A stretch of 64,000 bases of DNA from Paenibacillus sp. HB172176 (GTDB lineage Bacteria; Bacillota; Bacilli; Paenibacillales; Paenibacillaceae). The notes under the pieces are model-generated. The model made no database searches and was not told the DNA's origin. It saw nothing but the letters and a program-made list of their open reading frames with translations. Each line of letters starts with the position of its first letter. Position 1 is the first letter of the stretch. The stretch spans positions 1 through 64,000 of the forward strand of contig NZ_JAATHD010000026.1 of assembly GCF_011947265.1 (NCBI RefSeq), read 5' to 3'. Positions 44,442-53,599 of the stretch are shown here, piece after piece. A program made the position numbers and the translations under genes.

Positions 44442-45149
44442 TTAACTCGATTCTGCCATGCGTCCGCTAAGCGATTTCAAGCGATCGTATAATGGATTGA
44501 ATTCAGAGGCTATATCCTCGGGCACCGGCAGGGCGGGCAAGCCGAAGCAATAGGAGATATACTGTCCCATCGCCAAATTGCCGAGATGATTGACATGAAG
44601 CCGGTCGCGCATCAGCTTGATATACTCGTCCGGCTGCTCGCTATAGAACGGCTCGAAGAACGCGTACTGGTCTACCAAGGGCAAATCGAGCTCCTCGGCA
44701 AGATCGCGTATAACGTTCATTCTCGCTTCGAAGCGCTCGCGATAGTCTGCGTCCATCTGGTGGTATAAGGGACAATAGTAGGTCTGAAGCACGGGCTGCG
44801 CGCCATAGCTGCTGATGATGGCACATACCTGACACAGATTTTCTCTATACTCGCTGACCGGCATTCCAATGTTGGTGTCATTGCCGCCAATCGTAACGAT
44901 AACCATCGACGGCTCCAGCGGCCGCACATCTCTATCGATCCGTTCGAGAAGATTCAGCACCGTCTCCCCGCCGATGCCCTGATTGATGACAACCACATGG
45001 TTGCCGACATGCTTCCGAAGATTGATATACAGCCAGTCCACCCAATTATGTCTGCCAGCATTCGAGAATGACAGCTCCGTATTGCTCGAGCCGAAGGCGA
45101 CGATCCGGCGCGATTTGTCTGCTTGCTGCTTCCATTGTTGAACGATCAT
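44442..45149 (-). CDS. SGNH/GDSL-family hydrolase
   Basis: 235 residues with the four SGNH blocks: block I IVAFGSSNTELSF (nucleophile Ser), block II NQGIGGETVLNLLERI (oxyanion Gly), block III TIGGNDTNIGM (Asn) and block V DRLHVNHLGNLAMG (catalytic Asp and His). No signal peptide, so it is cytoplasmic. Members are esterases, often deacetylases of sugars. It starts 13 bases after the TauE/SafE stop, so the two form an operon. Confidence 0.9.
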   Translation of the reverse strand: MIVQQWKQQADKSRRIVAFGSSNTELSFSNAGRHNWVDWLYINLRKHVGNHVVVINQGIGGETVLNLLERIDRDVRPLEPSMVIVTIGGNDTNIGMPVSEYRENLCQVCAIISSYGAQPVLQTYYCPLYHQMDADYRERFEARMNVIRDLAEELDLPLVDQYAFFEPFYSEQPDEYIKLMRDRLHVNHLGNLAMGQYISYCFGLPALPVPEDIASEFNPLYDRLKSLSGRMAESS

Positions 45150-45162
45150 TATCCATCACTCC

Positions 45163-45921
45163 CTATACGAATAAAATAATTCCTCCCGTTATCGGAACAA
45201 TAACCATTGCGGCTTTCAGAAAACGGACCGGGGCGCGTTTCGTAAACTTCGCCCCGACATAAGAACCAAGCATGATGCTTCCAGCCACCTGCACGAGCAA
45301 GGGCAGATCAACCAATCCCAGCCCCAGAAAGCCCATTCCTCCGCCTAACGCAATCGGCACGATAATCATCATCGTCGTTCCCGCCGCCCGCGTCATCGAC
45401 AATCCAAGCAGCGCCATCAGTCCAATCTGGATGAACGGCGTCGAACCGATGCCGAATATTCCGGACATAACGCCGGTTACGAGTCCGATGCCAATAGCCG
45501 CAGCCCAGAAGCCGGTTCCATCGGCAAAGGGAGCTCGAATCGAACCCGATTTGCTGCGAGCGGCCATACTCATGCGCAGCCATAGGGCTAAACCGGACAA
45601 AATCAGCATCGTCGCCGTCAACCAGCTAAGATTTCCTTCGGGAACATGAACGGAGATCAAGGAGCCCGTCCATGCCCCCGCCCCTCCGGCTATTCCCGCC
45701 GCCAGCCCCGCTCCCCGCTGCACATTGCCTTCCCGGTAGTGACTAACAGCCCCGGAGATAGAGGAAAGCAACATAGCAAGCAAAGCTGTTCCGAGCACAA
45801 CATGAATGCCGTAACCGAACACCGTTGTCAGTATGGCGATAATAAAGCCCGAGCCGCCGGCTCCGACGAAGCCGAGCAGCAGCCCGATCGCGAACATCAG
45901 AAGCACAATCTCTACGATCAT
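45163..45921 (-). CDS. Sulfite/organosulfur exporter TauE/SafE family protein
   Basis: 252 residues with eight membrane helices. The first helix IGLLLGFVGAGGSGFIIAIL and the repeated FGIGSTPFIQIGLMALLGLS segment are the family's two half-repeats. It probably transports sulfite, sulfoacetate or another anion. AAGGAGATTA precedes the ATG. It is divergent from a LysR gene, with an ATAATGCATTAT dyad between, and operonic with the SGNH hydrolase. Confidence 0.87.
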   Translation of the reverse strand: MIVEIVLLMFAIGLLLGFVGAGGSGFIIAILTTVFGYGIHVVLGTALLAMLLSSISGAVSHYREGNVQRGAGLAAGIAGGAGAWTGSLISVHVPEGNLSWLTATMLILSGLALWLRMSMAARSKSGSIRAPFADGTGFWAAAIGIGLVTGVMSGIFGIGSTPFIQIGLMALLGLSMTRAAGTTMMIIVPIALGGGMGFLGLGLVDLPLLVQVAGSIMLGSYVGAKFTKRAPVRFLKAAMVIVPITGGIILFV

Positions 45922-45982
45922 GATGCGTAATCTCCTTATCCTTTATGCTATCTCTCATTAAAACATAGATTTATTATGATTA

Positions 45983-45994
45983 ATAATGCATTAT
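45983..45994. promoter_or_regulatory. Dyad ATAATGCATTAT, candidate LysR operator
   Basis: Perfect 12-base palindrome containing ATAAT-N2-ATTAT, between the divergent TauE/SafE and LysR starts. LysR regulators commonly bind such A/T-rich dyads near their own promoters. Confidence 0.5.
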
Positions 45995-46059
45995 AAATAT
46001 AATACTCATAACAAATAGTAATCATAAAACAGTCAATGAATAAGAGAGGAATCATCGCG

Positions 46060-46953
46060 ATGGAATGGCAGCAAATTCAGTATTTTCAAGCGGCAGCCGA
46101 GCTGCAGCATATGACGAAAGCGGCTGAGCGGCTGTCGATATCCCAGCCTGCGCTGAGCAGGTCGATAGGTAAGTTGGAGGAAGAGCTTGGCGTACCTTTG
46201 TTCGACAGACAAGGAAGATCGATTGTCTTGAATGCGTTCGGCCGCAGCTTTCATGGTCATGCATCCCGAATTATGCAGGAAATGGAGGAGGCCAGGCGCG
46301 ATATCGAAGCGATGAAGGATCCTCAGCGGGGCGAAATTTCTCTCTCCTTTCTCAAATCGCTTGGCATCCGCTTTGTTCCAAATATGGCGGAGAGATTCTT
46401 GAATCGTTATCCCCATGTCGATTTCAAGTTTTACCAAAGCTCCACTTCCATGATGCTTCAACAATTGAAGGACGGCGAAATTGACTTCTGCCTCTCCTCA
46501 ATGACCAACACTCCGCCCGAAATTCAGTGGATGCCGCTATGGAACGAAGAGATGTTCATTGTTGTGCATCCCGAGCATCCTTTGGCAACGAGAGACAGCG
46601 ATTCGGTCTCGCTCACTGAGCTGATCGATCAGAAGTTTATCGCTTTAAGACCGGGTTATGGCAGCCGCGCCATATTCGACGAAATGCTTGGCTCCATAGG
46701 CGAGACGCCTAAGATAGCCTTCGAGAGCGACGAGGTCGTAAGCTTGCTTGGATTCGTATCGGCGAATCTCGGCATAGCGCTGCTGCCGCGAATATCGGGG
46801 TTGAATATGGAGGGGGTCGCAACCTTGTCCATCTCCGACTATTCGTGCAATCGGGTCATCGGACTCGCTTGGCGCAAGGACAAATATTATCCTCCGATTG
46901 CCGCAGCGTTCAAGAAATTTCTGATTGAGGAATACAAGCAAGAAGCGGATTAA
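46060..46953 (+). CDS. LysR-family transcriptional regulator
   Basis: 297 residues from the ATG at 46060, behind GAGAGGA; an ATG at 46036 adds only eight residues. Residues 1-65 hold the LysR winged helix (YFQAAAELQHMTKAAERLSI, QPALSRSIGKLEEELGVPLF). The effector domain follows with the usual ISLSFLKSLGIRFVPNMAERF, VVHPEHPLA and SVLG-like regions. It is divergent from the TauE/SafE gene and probably controls it, with a sulfur or organic anion as effector. Confidence 0.92.
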   Translation: MEWQQIQYFQAAAELQHMTKAAERLSISQPALSRSIGKLEEELGVPLFDRQGRSIVLNAFGRSFHGHASRIMQEMEEARRDIEAMKDPQRGEISLSFLKSLGIRFVPNMAERFLNRYPHVDFKFYQSSTSMMLQQLKDGEIDFCLSSMTNTPPEIQWMPLWNEEMFIVVHPEHPLATRDSDSVSLTELIDQKFIALRPGYGSRAIFDEMLGSIGETPKIAFESDEVVSLLGFVSANLGIALLPRISGLNMEGVATLSISDYSCNRVIGLAWRKDKYYPPIAAAFKKFLIEEYKQEAD

Positions 46954-47030
46954 ATACAGCGCTGATTATCAGCGTTGCAGAGCTGGACGCGCTTCACGGA
47001 CAGACTATACTGGATGCCAATCATTGTGGT

Positions 47031-47071
47031 AAAGCAAAGCCCGCAAGCTGCAACAGATGCAGCCTGCGGGC
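47031..47071 (-). terminator. Rho-independent terminator of the isomerase operon
   Basis: On the minus strand GCCCGCAGGCTGCA pairs with the TGCAGCTTGCGGGC arm and is followed by TTTGCTTT. A separate CGCTGATTATCAGCG hairpin at 46960-46974 follows the LysR gene but has no T run. Confidence 0.65.
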
Positions 47072-47132
47072 CTTCTCGAAGATGTATTCGTTTTTTATTG
47101 ATTTAACCTAACCTTATCGTTGTATCCCTTCC

Positions 47133-48026
47133 TTACTTCTTGAAGCTCTTCAAGAAATCAACGGCCAATTGAATATCCTTCTCGGGGTTCGTGCCAACCT
47201 CGCGCTCAATGGTTAGATAGCCCTTGTACCCGATATCGTTCAACGCCTTCAGGTAATTGTTCCAATCCACCTTGCCCTCGCCAAGCGGCACCTCGCGGAA
47301 CGCAGCGCCGGTTTCGGCCATCTCCGCGATCTTGTCGTGATCGAGTCCCTTCTCGTAGCCATAGAAGCCGTAGACGTCGCGCGGATCTACGAAGTCGGCC
47401 AGCTTGATGCCGTCCTTCGCATGGGTATGAACGATATAGTCCTTCAAGGTATAGACGCCCTGCACCGGATCGTCGCCCGTTACCATCACCATGTTCGCCG
47501 GGTCGAAGTTGACGGATACGCCGTTCGTTCCCAGGCTGTCCAGAAATTCCTTGAGGTGAGCCGATCTCTCGGGGCCCGTCTCGATGGCGAAAAACGCGTT
47601 CATCGTGGAAGCGTAACGGCTAAGCTCCTCGCAAGCCTTGTGCATCGTCTCGTACACCTTGCTGTTCTTGTCGTCCGGCACGATGCCGATATGGGTCGTG
47701 ACGATATTCGTACCCAAATCCATGCCGAGCTCCATAATCCGCTTCGACTTCTCGATCTTCTCCGCATTCTGCGCGGGATCCTGAAAGCCATGTCCGCCCA
47801 GATCGCCGACAAGCGCGGAAATTTCAAGCCCAATCCCGTCGAGCTCCTTCTTCCATTCCCGTCTGGCCGCAGCTGTCAGATTGGCCGGATCCATCTCGCC
47901 GGACACTGCGTATACCTGCACGCCGTCTGCGCCGGCTTGCTTCGCCTTCTTGAGGCCTTCGCGAACGCCGACCTTATAGCTGTCCACGATGACGCCGATC
48001 TTGTTCGTCACGATTGGTTTGGTCAA
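47133..48026 (-). CDS. Sugar phosphate isomerase/epimerase (TIM barrel, xylose-isomerase-like)
   Basis: 297 residues from a TTG at 48026, 8 bases after GAGGAG; an ATG at 48044 has no site. TIM-barrel pattern with GVQVYAVSGEMDPANL, VTTHIGIVPDD, FFAIETGPERSAHL, SVNFDPANMVMV, DYIVHTHAKDG and TIEREVG, where metal-binding Glu, Asp and His are placed as in IolE/IolI-like enzymes. It likely isomerises or epimerises a ketosugar or cyclitol. Last gene of a three-gene operon with a second enzyme of the same fold and a dehydrogenase. Confidence 0.9.
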   Translation of the reverse strand: MTKPIVTNKIGVIVDSYKVGVREGLKKAKQAGADGVQVYAVSGEMDPANLTAAARREWKKELDGIGLEISALVGDLGGHGFQDPAQNAEKIEKSKRIMELGMDLGTNIVTTHIGIVPDDKNSKVYETMHKACEELSRYASTMNAFFAIETGPERSAHLKEFLDSLGTNGVSVNFDPANMVMVTGDDPVQGVYTLKDYIVHTHAKDGIKLADFVDPRDVYGFYGYEKGLDHDKIAEMAETGAAFREVPLGEGKVDWNNYLKALNDIGYKGYLTIEREVGTNPEKDIQLAVDFLKSFKK

Positions 48027-48063
48027 ATTCAACACTCCTCGCATTATTCATTGGCCATCCTTA

Positions 48064-48924
48064 TCAGCCCAGTTCATCCCAAAGCTTCTTCACGTAGTTG
48101 AAGCCGAAGGTCGTGCCCTTGCGGCATTCCTCCATACCTTCGAATTCGATCGAGATATACCCATCATAGCCGCTTTCCTTCACAAGCTTCAACACCTGCG
48201 GCATATCGATATCGCCTTGTCCGACGATGGCACCGCGCAGAAAGTTCCCTCCGGTTGACCGGAACCAGCCTTCGCCGGGATTGCGGTACGACGGACGGAC
48301 ATAGAAGTCCTTCACATGCACCATCGACGCGAGGGGGATGTTGTTCACCACCGCCGACACCGGATTTTCGTCCGCGCACAGGAAATTGCCGACATCGAGC
48401 GTCGTGCGGAAGTTCTCGCGGTCAACTGCCTTGACAAGCGCTTGAACCCGATCGCTGTGCTGCAGGAAGAAGCCGTGATTCTCCACGCTTGTTATAATAC
48501 CCTTCTCCGCAGCGTAATCCGCCACGCTTCTGCAGGCTTCCACAAGACGCGGCAGCTCATTCAAGAAATTCGTAATCGACAGATCCTTGGAGGACGCGAC
48601 ATCATGGCGCATTCTCTTAATGCCGAGGGCCGCGCAATGATCCACCTCGCGCTTCACTCTCTTGATTTCCTGAGCCATTGCCGTATCATCCAAACCGGCG
48701 AAGTTCGCGCCAATCGCGTAGTTGGACAGTGCAATGCCGCCCGAGGCGGCATGTTCCTTGATCTCCTCAATAAGTGACGGAGTGTCGTCAAAATTAAAGC
48801 CCAGCGGCACAATCTCCGCATGCTCGGCTCCGATGCTTGCGATGAAATCGATCACATCCGGCACGGTCATTTCGCCGGCGCTGAAGGCTTGATGCAGACT
48901 GTATGTGCTGATGCCAAGCTTCAT
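48064..48924 (-). CDS. Sugar phosphate isomerase/epimerase (TIM barrel)
   Basis: 286 residues. Pattern: LGISTYSLHQAFSAGEMTV, AEIVPLGFN, SVENHGFFLQHSDR, TTLDVGNFLCADENP, MVHVKDFYVRP and ISIEFEGMEE, with the metal-binding acidic residues in place. It overlaps the oxidoreductase by four bases, indicating coupled translation, and lies upstream of the other isomerase. The pair differ enough that they are not recent duplicates; they probably perform successive steps. Confidence 0.9.
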   Translation of the reverse strand: MKLGISTYSLHQAFSAGEMTVPDVIDFIASIGAEHAEIVPLGFNFDDTPSLIEEIKEHAASGGIALSNYAIGANFAGLDDTAMAQEIKRVKREVDHCAALGIKRMRHDVASSKDLSITNFLNELPRLVEACRSVADYAAEKGIITSVENHGFFLQHSDRVQALVKAVDRENFRTTLDVGNFLCADENPVSAVVNNIPLASMVHVKDFYVRPSYRNPGEGWFRSTGGNFLRGAIVGQGDIDMPQVLKLVKESGYDGYISIEFEGMEECRKGTTFGFNYVKKLWDELG

Positions 48925-49979
48925 AGCAGCACCTCCTTGCCGCTTGCCGCTGATTCGTAAATGCCGCAGAGCATCTTCATAATCTCCAGGCCGTCCTCAA
49001 CCGGACTAAGCGGTTTTGTGCCATTTTGCACATTCGCAACAAAGTGGTCAATCTCATTCTGGAACGCGCTGACGAAGTCGAAGCCTGCATGATTTGTCTG
49101 AGGGAAGGAATTGACAATCGTATTGTTCTTCTCCGTAACCAGCACCGCCTCCGGATCGATCTCGAGTCCGCCCTTCTCACCGTACAAGCGAACGAAGTTC
49201 TCCTCCTTCTTCGCATGAAGCGTGAAGCTGACGTCAACCAGCAAGGATGCCCCGTTCTCGAAGCGAATCATCGCGTTCGCCATATCCTCCACCGTGTTCT
49301 TGGAAGCGTCATAATCCGCCGCCCGATAGAACGTCAAATTTTCGATATTGGAGCGGTTGCCCAGCTTGCGATACGTATTGGCGCTGACGGATACCGGCTT
49401 CGGACGTCCCATCATATACCAGCAGAGGTCGATGACATGAACGCCGATATCAATCAGCGGTCCGCCGCCTGAACGTTCGATATCGGAAAACCAGCCGCCG
49501 GGATTGCCAAGCCGTCTGATCGTTGTTGCTTTCGCATAATAAATATCGCCAAGCTCGCCATCGGCGATAAGCGTACGGAACCACTGCGCATTCGGATCAT
49601 ACCGGCGCACGAAGCCGACCTGAAGAATTTTGCCCGAAGCCTCGACCGCCTTCTGCACTTCGAGCGCTTCCTCCACCGTGCGGCACAGCGGCTTCTCGAC
49701 CAGCACATGCTTGCCTGCCTGCACAGCCGCGATACTGATTTCCGCGTGGGTGTTGTTCCAGGTGCAGATGCTCACCGCGTCAATCGCCGGATCCGCGAGC
49801 AGCTCCTTGTAATCCGTATAGACCTTCTCCGCGCCGTATTTCTCGGCGACCGTCTTCGCGCGCTCCTCGTTCAAGTCGCATACCGCGTAGATGACGGCAT
49901 TTTCATTGCTTTTATACGCATTCAAGTGGGAAGCAGAAATCGAGCCGGTACCAATAACGCCGATTTGTACGGATTTCAT
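48921..49979 (-). CDS. Gfo/Idh/MocA-family oxidoreductase (cyclitol or sugar dehydrogenase)
   Basis: 352 residues. Rossmann start VQIGVIGTGSISASHLNAYK, EKP motif HVLVEKPLCRTVEEAL near residue 95, and GGPLIDIGVHVIDLCWYMMG with the catalytic-region Asp/His. It is the first gene of the three-gene operon; AGGAGAG precedes the ATG. The set (dehydrogenase plus two isomerase/epimerases) is like inositol or 3-keto-sugar catabolism, and the divergent AraC gene probably regulates it. Confidence 0.92.
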   Translation of the reverse strand: MKSVQIGVIGTGSISASHLNAYKSNENAVIYAVCDLNEERAKTVAEKYGAEKVYTDYKELLADPAIDAVSICTWNNTHAEISIAAVQAGKHVLVEKPLCRTVEEALEVQKAVEASGKILQVGFVRRYDPNAQWFRTLIADGELGDIYYAKATTIRRLGNPGGWFSDIERSGGGPLIDIGVHVIDLCWYMMGRPKPVSVSANTYRKLGNRSNIENLTFYRAADYDASKNTVEDMANAMIRFENGASLLVDVSFTLHAKKEENFVRLYGEKGGLEIDPEAVLVTEKNNTIVNSFPQTNHAGFDFVSAFQNEIDHFVANVQNGTKPLSPVEDGLEIMKMLCGIYESAASGKEVLL

Positions 49980-50064
49980 CGTCTATCTCTCCTTGTCCTG
50001 TTCACAATGTCTCAAGCATAGATTTGGAAGAATGGTGTTCTTTAAACTCTATACACTTTCGTAT

Positions 50065-50070
50065 TATAAT
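50065..50070 (+). promoter_or_regulatory. Probable -10 box of the AraC gene at 50148
   Basis: A perfect TATAAT about 80 bases before the start; the -35 region (TTAAAC at 17 bases) is weak. Confidence 0.4.
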
Positions 50071-50147
50071 GAATTCAGAGCCAAAAACCATGCAAACACG
50101 TGCGGTTTATTTGTACAATCGTGCTGTGAGCGGAAACGGAGTCAGCT

Positions 50148-51023
50148 ATGACTACTCATTTCGAATCGCTTCGCGAGCCCATGAACATGCCCGATCCCTC
50201 ATTTCCGATCAAAGCGAATCTTTCCCGCTTCGATTCTTCGAGATCGTTGCTGTTCCCGCATCACTGGCATTCCCATCTCGAATTTCTCTATATTGCCTCC
50301 GGAGAGGCCATTATTGAATGCGGATCAACGCCTTACCGCGCAGCCCCCGGCGACCTCGTGGTCATTAACAGCAACGAGCTGCATTACGGCGTCAACTGCT
50401 CGTCCGAGCTGCAATACTATGTGATGATAACGGACACATCGTTGCTTCACAGTCAGTTCGCCGACGCAGCGGAGACCAAATTTATCGCGCCGATTACGCA
50501 GAATCGTCTGCTGTTCCGCAATTTGATACGCGACGATGAAGTGATCAGCAGCTGCGTGCTGTCCCTTGTGAAGGAGCTCTCCGAGCGTTCCTTCGGCTTC
50601 GAAATGGCCGTGAAGTCGGAGCTGTATCGACTGCTCACGCTTCTGCTAAGAGGTCATGTAGCGACCGTGCTCTCCAATGACGAGCATCACGAGCGAATGA
50701 AGAATATCGAACGTTTCGAGCCCGTGCTTCACTATATCGATACGAATTTCGGCAGCGCGCTTACCGTCGATAAGCTGGCGGACATCGCCGGACTGTCCCG
50801 CTTCCATTTCAGCAGGCTGTTCAAGGACTTGACCGGGAGGACGGTGACCGAATATATTACGTCGACGCGCCTGGATAAAGCGGAAGCTATGCTGCTTCAT
50901 TCGCCGCTGACCGTGACGGAGATTGCAGCCGCCACCGGCTTCAGCGACATCTATTATTTCAGCCGCACCTTCAAGAAGCATAAGAAAACGGCCCCCTCAA
51001 GCTTGAGGAGACCGCGGCCGTAA
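50148..51023 (+). CDS. AraC-family transcriptional regulator
   Basis: 291 residues. N-terminal cupin (HWHSHLEFLYIASGEAIIECG, APGDLVVINSNELHYG) and C-terminal helix-turn-helix pair (VDKLADIAGLSRFHFSRLF, VTEIAAATGFSDIYYFSRTF). Divergent from the dehydrogenase/isomerase operon and probably its regulator. Its last codons form one arm of the thrC terminator, and a GC-rich dyad CCTCAAGCTTGAGG lies in the final codons. Confidence 0.92.
   Translation: MTTHFESLREPMNMPDPSFPIKANLSRFDSSRSLLFPHHWHSHLEFLYIASGEAIIECGSTPYRAAPGDLVVINSNELHYGVNCSSELQYYVMITDTSLLHSQFADAAETKFIAPITQNRLLFRNLIRDDEVISSCVLSLVKELSERSFGFEMAVKSELYRLLTLLLRGHVATVLSNDEHHERMKNIERFEPVLHYIDTNFGSALTVDKLADIAGLSRFHFSRLFKDLTGRTVTEYITSTRLDKAEAMLLHSPLTVTEIAAATGFSDIYYFSRTFKKHKKTAPSSLRRPRP
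50983..51021 (-). terminator. Terminator of thrC overlapping the AraC 3' end
   Basis: On the minus strand ACGGCC (51021 side) pairs with GGCCGT, enclosing the perfect palindrome CCTCAAGCTTGAGG, and TTTTCTT follows. It ends thrC transcripts inside the AraC coding sequence. Confidence 0.65.
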
Positions 51024-51054
51024 TTGCCTATCTATTCGGCAAACCCTTATCTAT

Positions 51055-52458
51055 TTATTGCGCGTTATAGAATTTGTCCAGCTCTCTGACGACCTCGGAC
51101 AGCTTGCCGTCAATAAGCGTCTGTCTCTGAGGCTTATCGAAGAGAGCGGCGATTTCCTCCGGAAAGGATTGATCGATTCCGCAAAGCTTGATCGCTTCAT
51201 CGAATTTCGCGGGATGCGCCGTCGCCAGGGAGATCGTCACTTCCCCTTCCCCGCTGCATTTCTCCGTTGCCGCAACACCGCATGCGGAATGCGGATCAAG
51301 CAGATAGTTGAATTTCGCCTGATATTCCGAGATGGTGTCGAGACATTCCTGGCCGTCTACGCCATGCGAAGCAAAATCCGCCTGAACCTGCTCGAGCTTC
51401 TCGTGCGGAATGACAATCTCGCCCTCCGTCTTGAACTGCTCCATCAAGCTTGCGACCAGCTCCGAATTCTCATCCAGCACATAATACAAATATCGCTCGA
51501 AATTGCTTGCAACCTGAATGTCCATGGACGGGCTGTATGTCGCTTTGAATTCGCCGGGCATATAGACGCCGTCGTGTATGAATTTCTCCAATATATTATT
51601 CTCGTTCGTAGCCAGAATGAGCTTATTCACCGGCAAGCCCATGCGCTTCGCGAGATAGCCGGCGAAGATATCGCCGAAGTTGCCCGTCGGCACGCTGAAA
51701 TTCACGGCGCCAAGCTCGCCCTCATGCTGCTTCGCCGCTTGAAAGTAGGAATAGAAATAATAGACCGTTTGCGCCAGAATGCGCACGAAATTAATCGAGT
51801 TGATCGCGGCCAGATGATTGCTTGATTTGTAATCCAAATCGGCGAACAGCTCTTTGATCATGCGCTGACAGTCGTCGAAATTGCCTTCAACGGACAAATT
51901 AAGCACATTATCGTCCTCGACCGTCGTCATCTGCAGCTCCTGCACCTTGCTAACCTTGCCGTTCGGATGCAGAATGCAGATCTTGATGCCTTCCTTGCCT
52001 CTTACGCCCTGAATGGCTGAAGCTCCCGTATCTCCCGAGGTAGCCCCAAGTATATGAATCTTCTTATGCTGCTTCTTCGCCACGTAAGAATAAAATTGCC
52101 CCATGAATTGCAGCGCGATATCCTTGAACGCGAACGTCGGTCCGTGGAACAGCTCCAGCAAATATAATTCATTCGTAATCTTGCGAACCGGCGTAACCTC
52201 AGGATCTCGGAAGGAGGAGTAGCTTGCCGCCACCATATCCTTCAGCTCGGCTTCGGGAATTTCTCCATTGGTGAAATACGCGAAAATCTCCAGGACCAGC
52301 TCCTGATAGCCCAGATTCCGCCAATTGTCAAGCGTCTCTTTGGAAAGCGCCGGAATCTCACTCGGCACAAGCAAGCCTCCGTCATCCGCAAGGCCCATCA
52401 TAAACGCGTCGATAAATCCGATTTTGCCGATTTTCCCTCTTGTACTGATGTACTCCAT
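51055..52458 (-). CDS. thrC: Threonine synthase
   Basis: 467 residues from the ATG at 52458 behind TAGGAGG; the open frame to 52518 has no site. The fold-type II PLP enzyme opens with YISTRGKIGKIGFIDAFMMG and has the PLP lysine in FKDIALQFMGQFY, the phosphate loop ATSGDTGASAIQGV and VPTGNFGDIFAG. It is the long (group 2) form of about 465 residues. It converts O-phosphohomoserine to threonine. It is not next to hom or thrB, so it is a stand-alone copy. Confidence 0.95.
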   Translation of the reverse strand: MEYISTRGKIGKIGFIDAFMMGLADDGGLLVPSEIPALSKETLDNWRNLGYQELVLEIFAYFTNGEIPEAELKDMVAASYSSFRDPEVTPVRKITNELYLLELFHGPTFAFKDIALQFMGQFYSYVAKKQHKKIHILGATSGDTGASAIQGVRGKEGIKICILHPNGKVSKVQELQMTTVEDDNVLNLSVEGNFDDCQRMIKELFADLDYKSSNHLAAINSINFVRILAQTVYYFYSYFQAAKQHEGELGAVNFSVPTGNFGDIFAGYLAKRMGLPVNKLILATNENNILEKFIHDGVYMPGEFKATYSPSMDIQVASNFERYLYYVLDENSELVASLMEQFKTEGEIVIPHEKLEQVQADFASHGVDGQECLDTISEYQAKFNYLLDPHSACGVAATEKCSGEGEVTISLATAHPAKFDEAIKLCGIDQSFPEEIAALFDKPQRQTLIDGKLSEVVRELDKFYNAQ

Positions 52459-52565
52459 TTCCCTACCTCCTACATGCCATTCGCCGATAATGGAGAATGG
52501 AATTGCTCTCCTATGCATTTTATCACCGATTGCGCGGAAAATCGAATATGGATTTTCTAATCAGC

Positions 52566-53456
52566 CTAGAACAGCTCGAGCTGCTCAACATCCGGCGGCT
52601 CATCGTCAGCACGGCCGACCTTCGGCTCTTCGCCGTCCGGACGCTTCAGCCCAAGCAGCCGCATCAATTGCTTCGCATTGTCCGCGGCGTCTCCGCCCGA
52701 ATTATTGTTGAAGATGACGCTGACCGTGCCGCTCAGCCGCTCCAATTGCGTCAGCTTGTCCGCCCACTCGCGAAGCTCGTCCTCCGAATAGCGGTAGAGA
52801 TAACGAACCTCGCGCCAATTCGGCTTGCCGCCGGAATTCCAGCCGCTCTCGTTGCGGCCATGCATGCGCACGATTGTCGCTTCCTTATCCGTAGGCGCAA
52901 GCACCGTCGGCACCGAGCCGACGCCGGCTTGCGGCTCATCGCATATGCTGTGAATCCAGCCCTCCTTCTGCATGAAGGCGAGTGTTTTCTCCCGCATGCC
53001 GCCTTCGAACCAGCTTTGATGCCGGAACTCGAGCGCGCAAGGAAAGCCGCTCATTCTCCGCTTCATCTCGCGAAGCAGCAACACATTCCCGCTAGTGCAG
53101 TCGAACCAGGGCGGATATTGGAACAAAGCTGCGGTTAATCGTCCCGCTTCCCTGGCCGGCTCCAGCATCCGGCAGAACGCCGCCGTCATCGCGTCCAGCT
53201 CCTGATCGCCAGGCGCGTCGCCTCGCTGATGTCCGGTCATGCCTTGATAGGCTTTTACGACAAAGTGAAGCGTGTCCGGCGTGCTCCCCACCCAAGCGGC
53301 GAAGCGCTCCTGCGACTGAATGGCGTAGAATGTGCTGTCCACCTCCACCGTTCTGAAATGCTCCGCGTATACCTTGAGCTTGTCGCCAGCCTTCGTCCCC
53401 CGGGGATACAACGAATCATGATCGCCCCATCCCGCAAGCCCGATATGAATCGTCAT
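52566..53456 (-). CDS. DUF72 family protein
   Basis: About 296 residues from the ATG at 53456, near a GGGGGGCG/AGGA site; an upstream ATG at 53570 is not supported. TIM-barrel signature: IHIGLAGWGDHDSLYP, VEVDSTFYAI, FVVKAYQGMTGH, ALEFRHQSWF and TVSVIFNNNSGGDAADNAKQ. Such proteins (YecE type) have unknown biochemical function, with ribonuclease or lyase ideas still open. The C-terminal ~25 residues are acidic and variable. Confidence 0.85.
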   Translation of the reverse strand: MTIHIGLAGWGDHDSLYPRGTKAGDKLKVYAEHFRTVEVDSTFYAIQSQERFAAWVGSTPDTLHFVVKAYQGMTGHQRGDAPGDQELDAMTAAFCRMLEPAREAGRLTAALFQYPPWFDCTSGNVLLLREMKRRMSGFPCALEFRHQSWFEGGMREKTLAFMQKEGWIHSICDEPQAGVGSVPTVLAPTDKEATIVRMHGRNESGWNSGGKPNWREVRYLYRYSEDELREWADKLTQLERLSGTVSVIFNNNSGGDAADNAKQLMRLLGLKRPDGEEPKVGRADDEPPDVEQLELF

Positions 53457-53599
53457 TCCTGACGCCCCCCAGTCCTTTCGAGTTGATAGGATTCCGATTC
53501 CTGTCCGAATCTTTTTTTCATTATAAGCTTTATTCGAAAAAATGTCTTTGTTATGATGATGGGAGTACATTCCTCAGACAGGAGATTGGAGCTACTCTT

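Noticed and set aside
46960..46974. CGCTGATTATCAGCG as LysR terminator
   Set aside because: The hairpin has no following T run on either strand.
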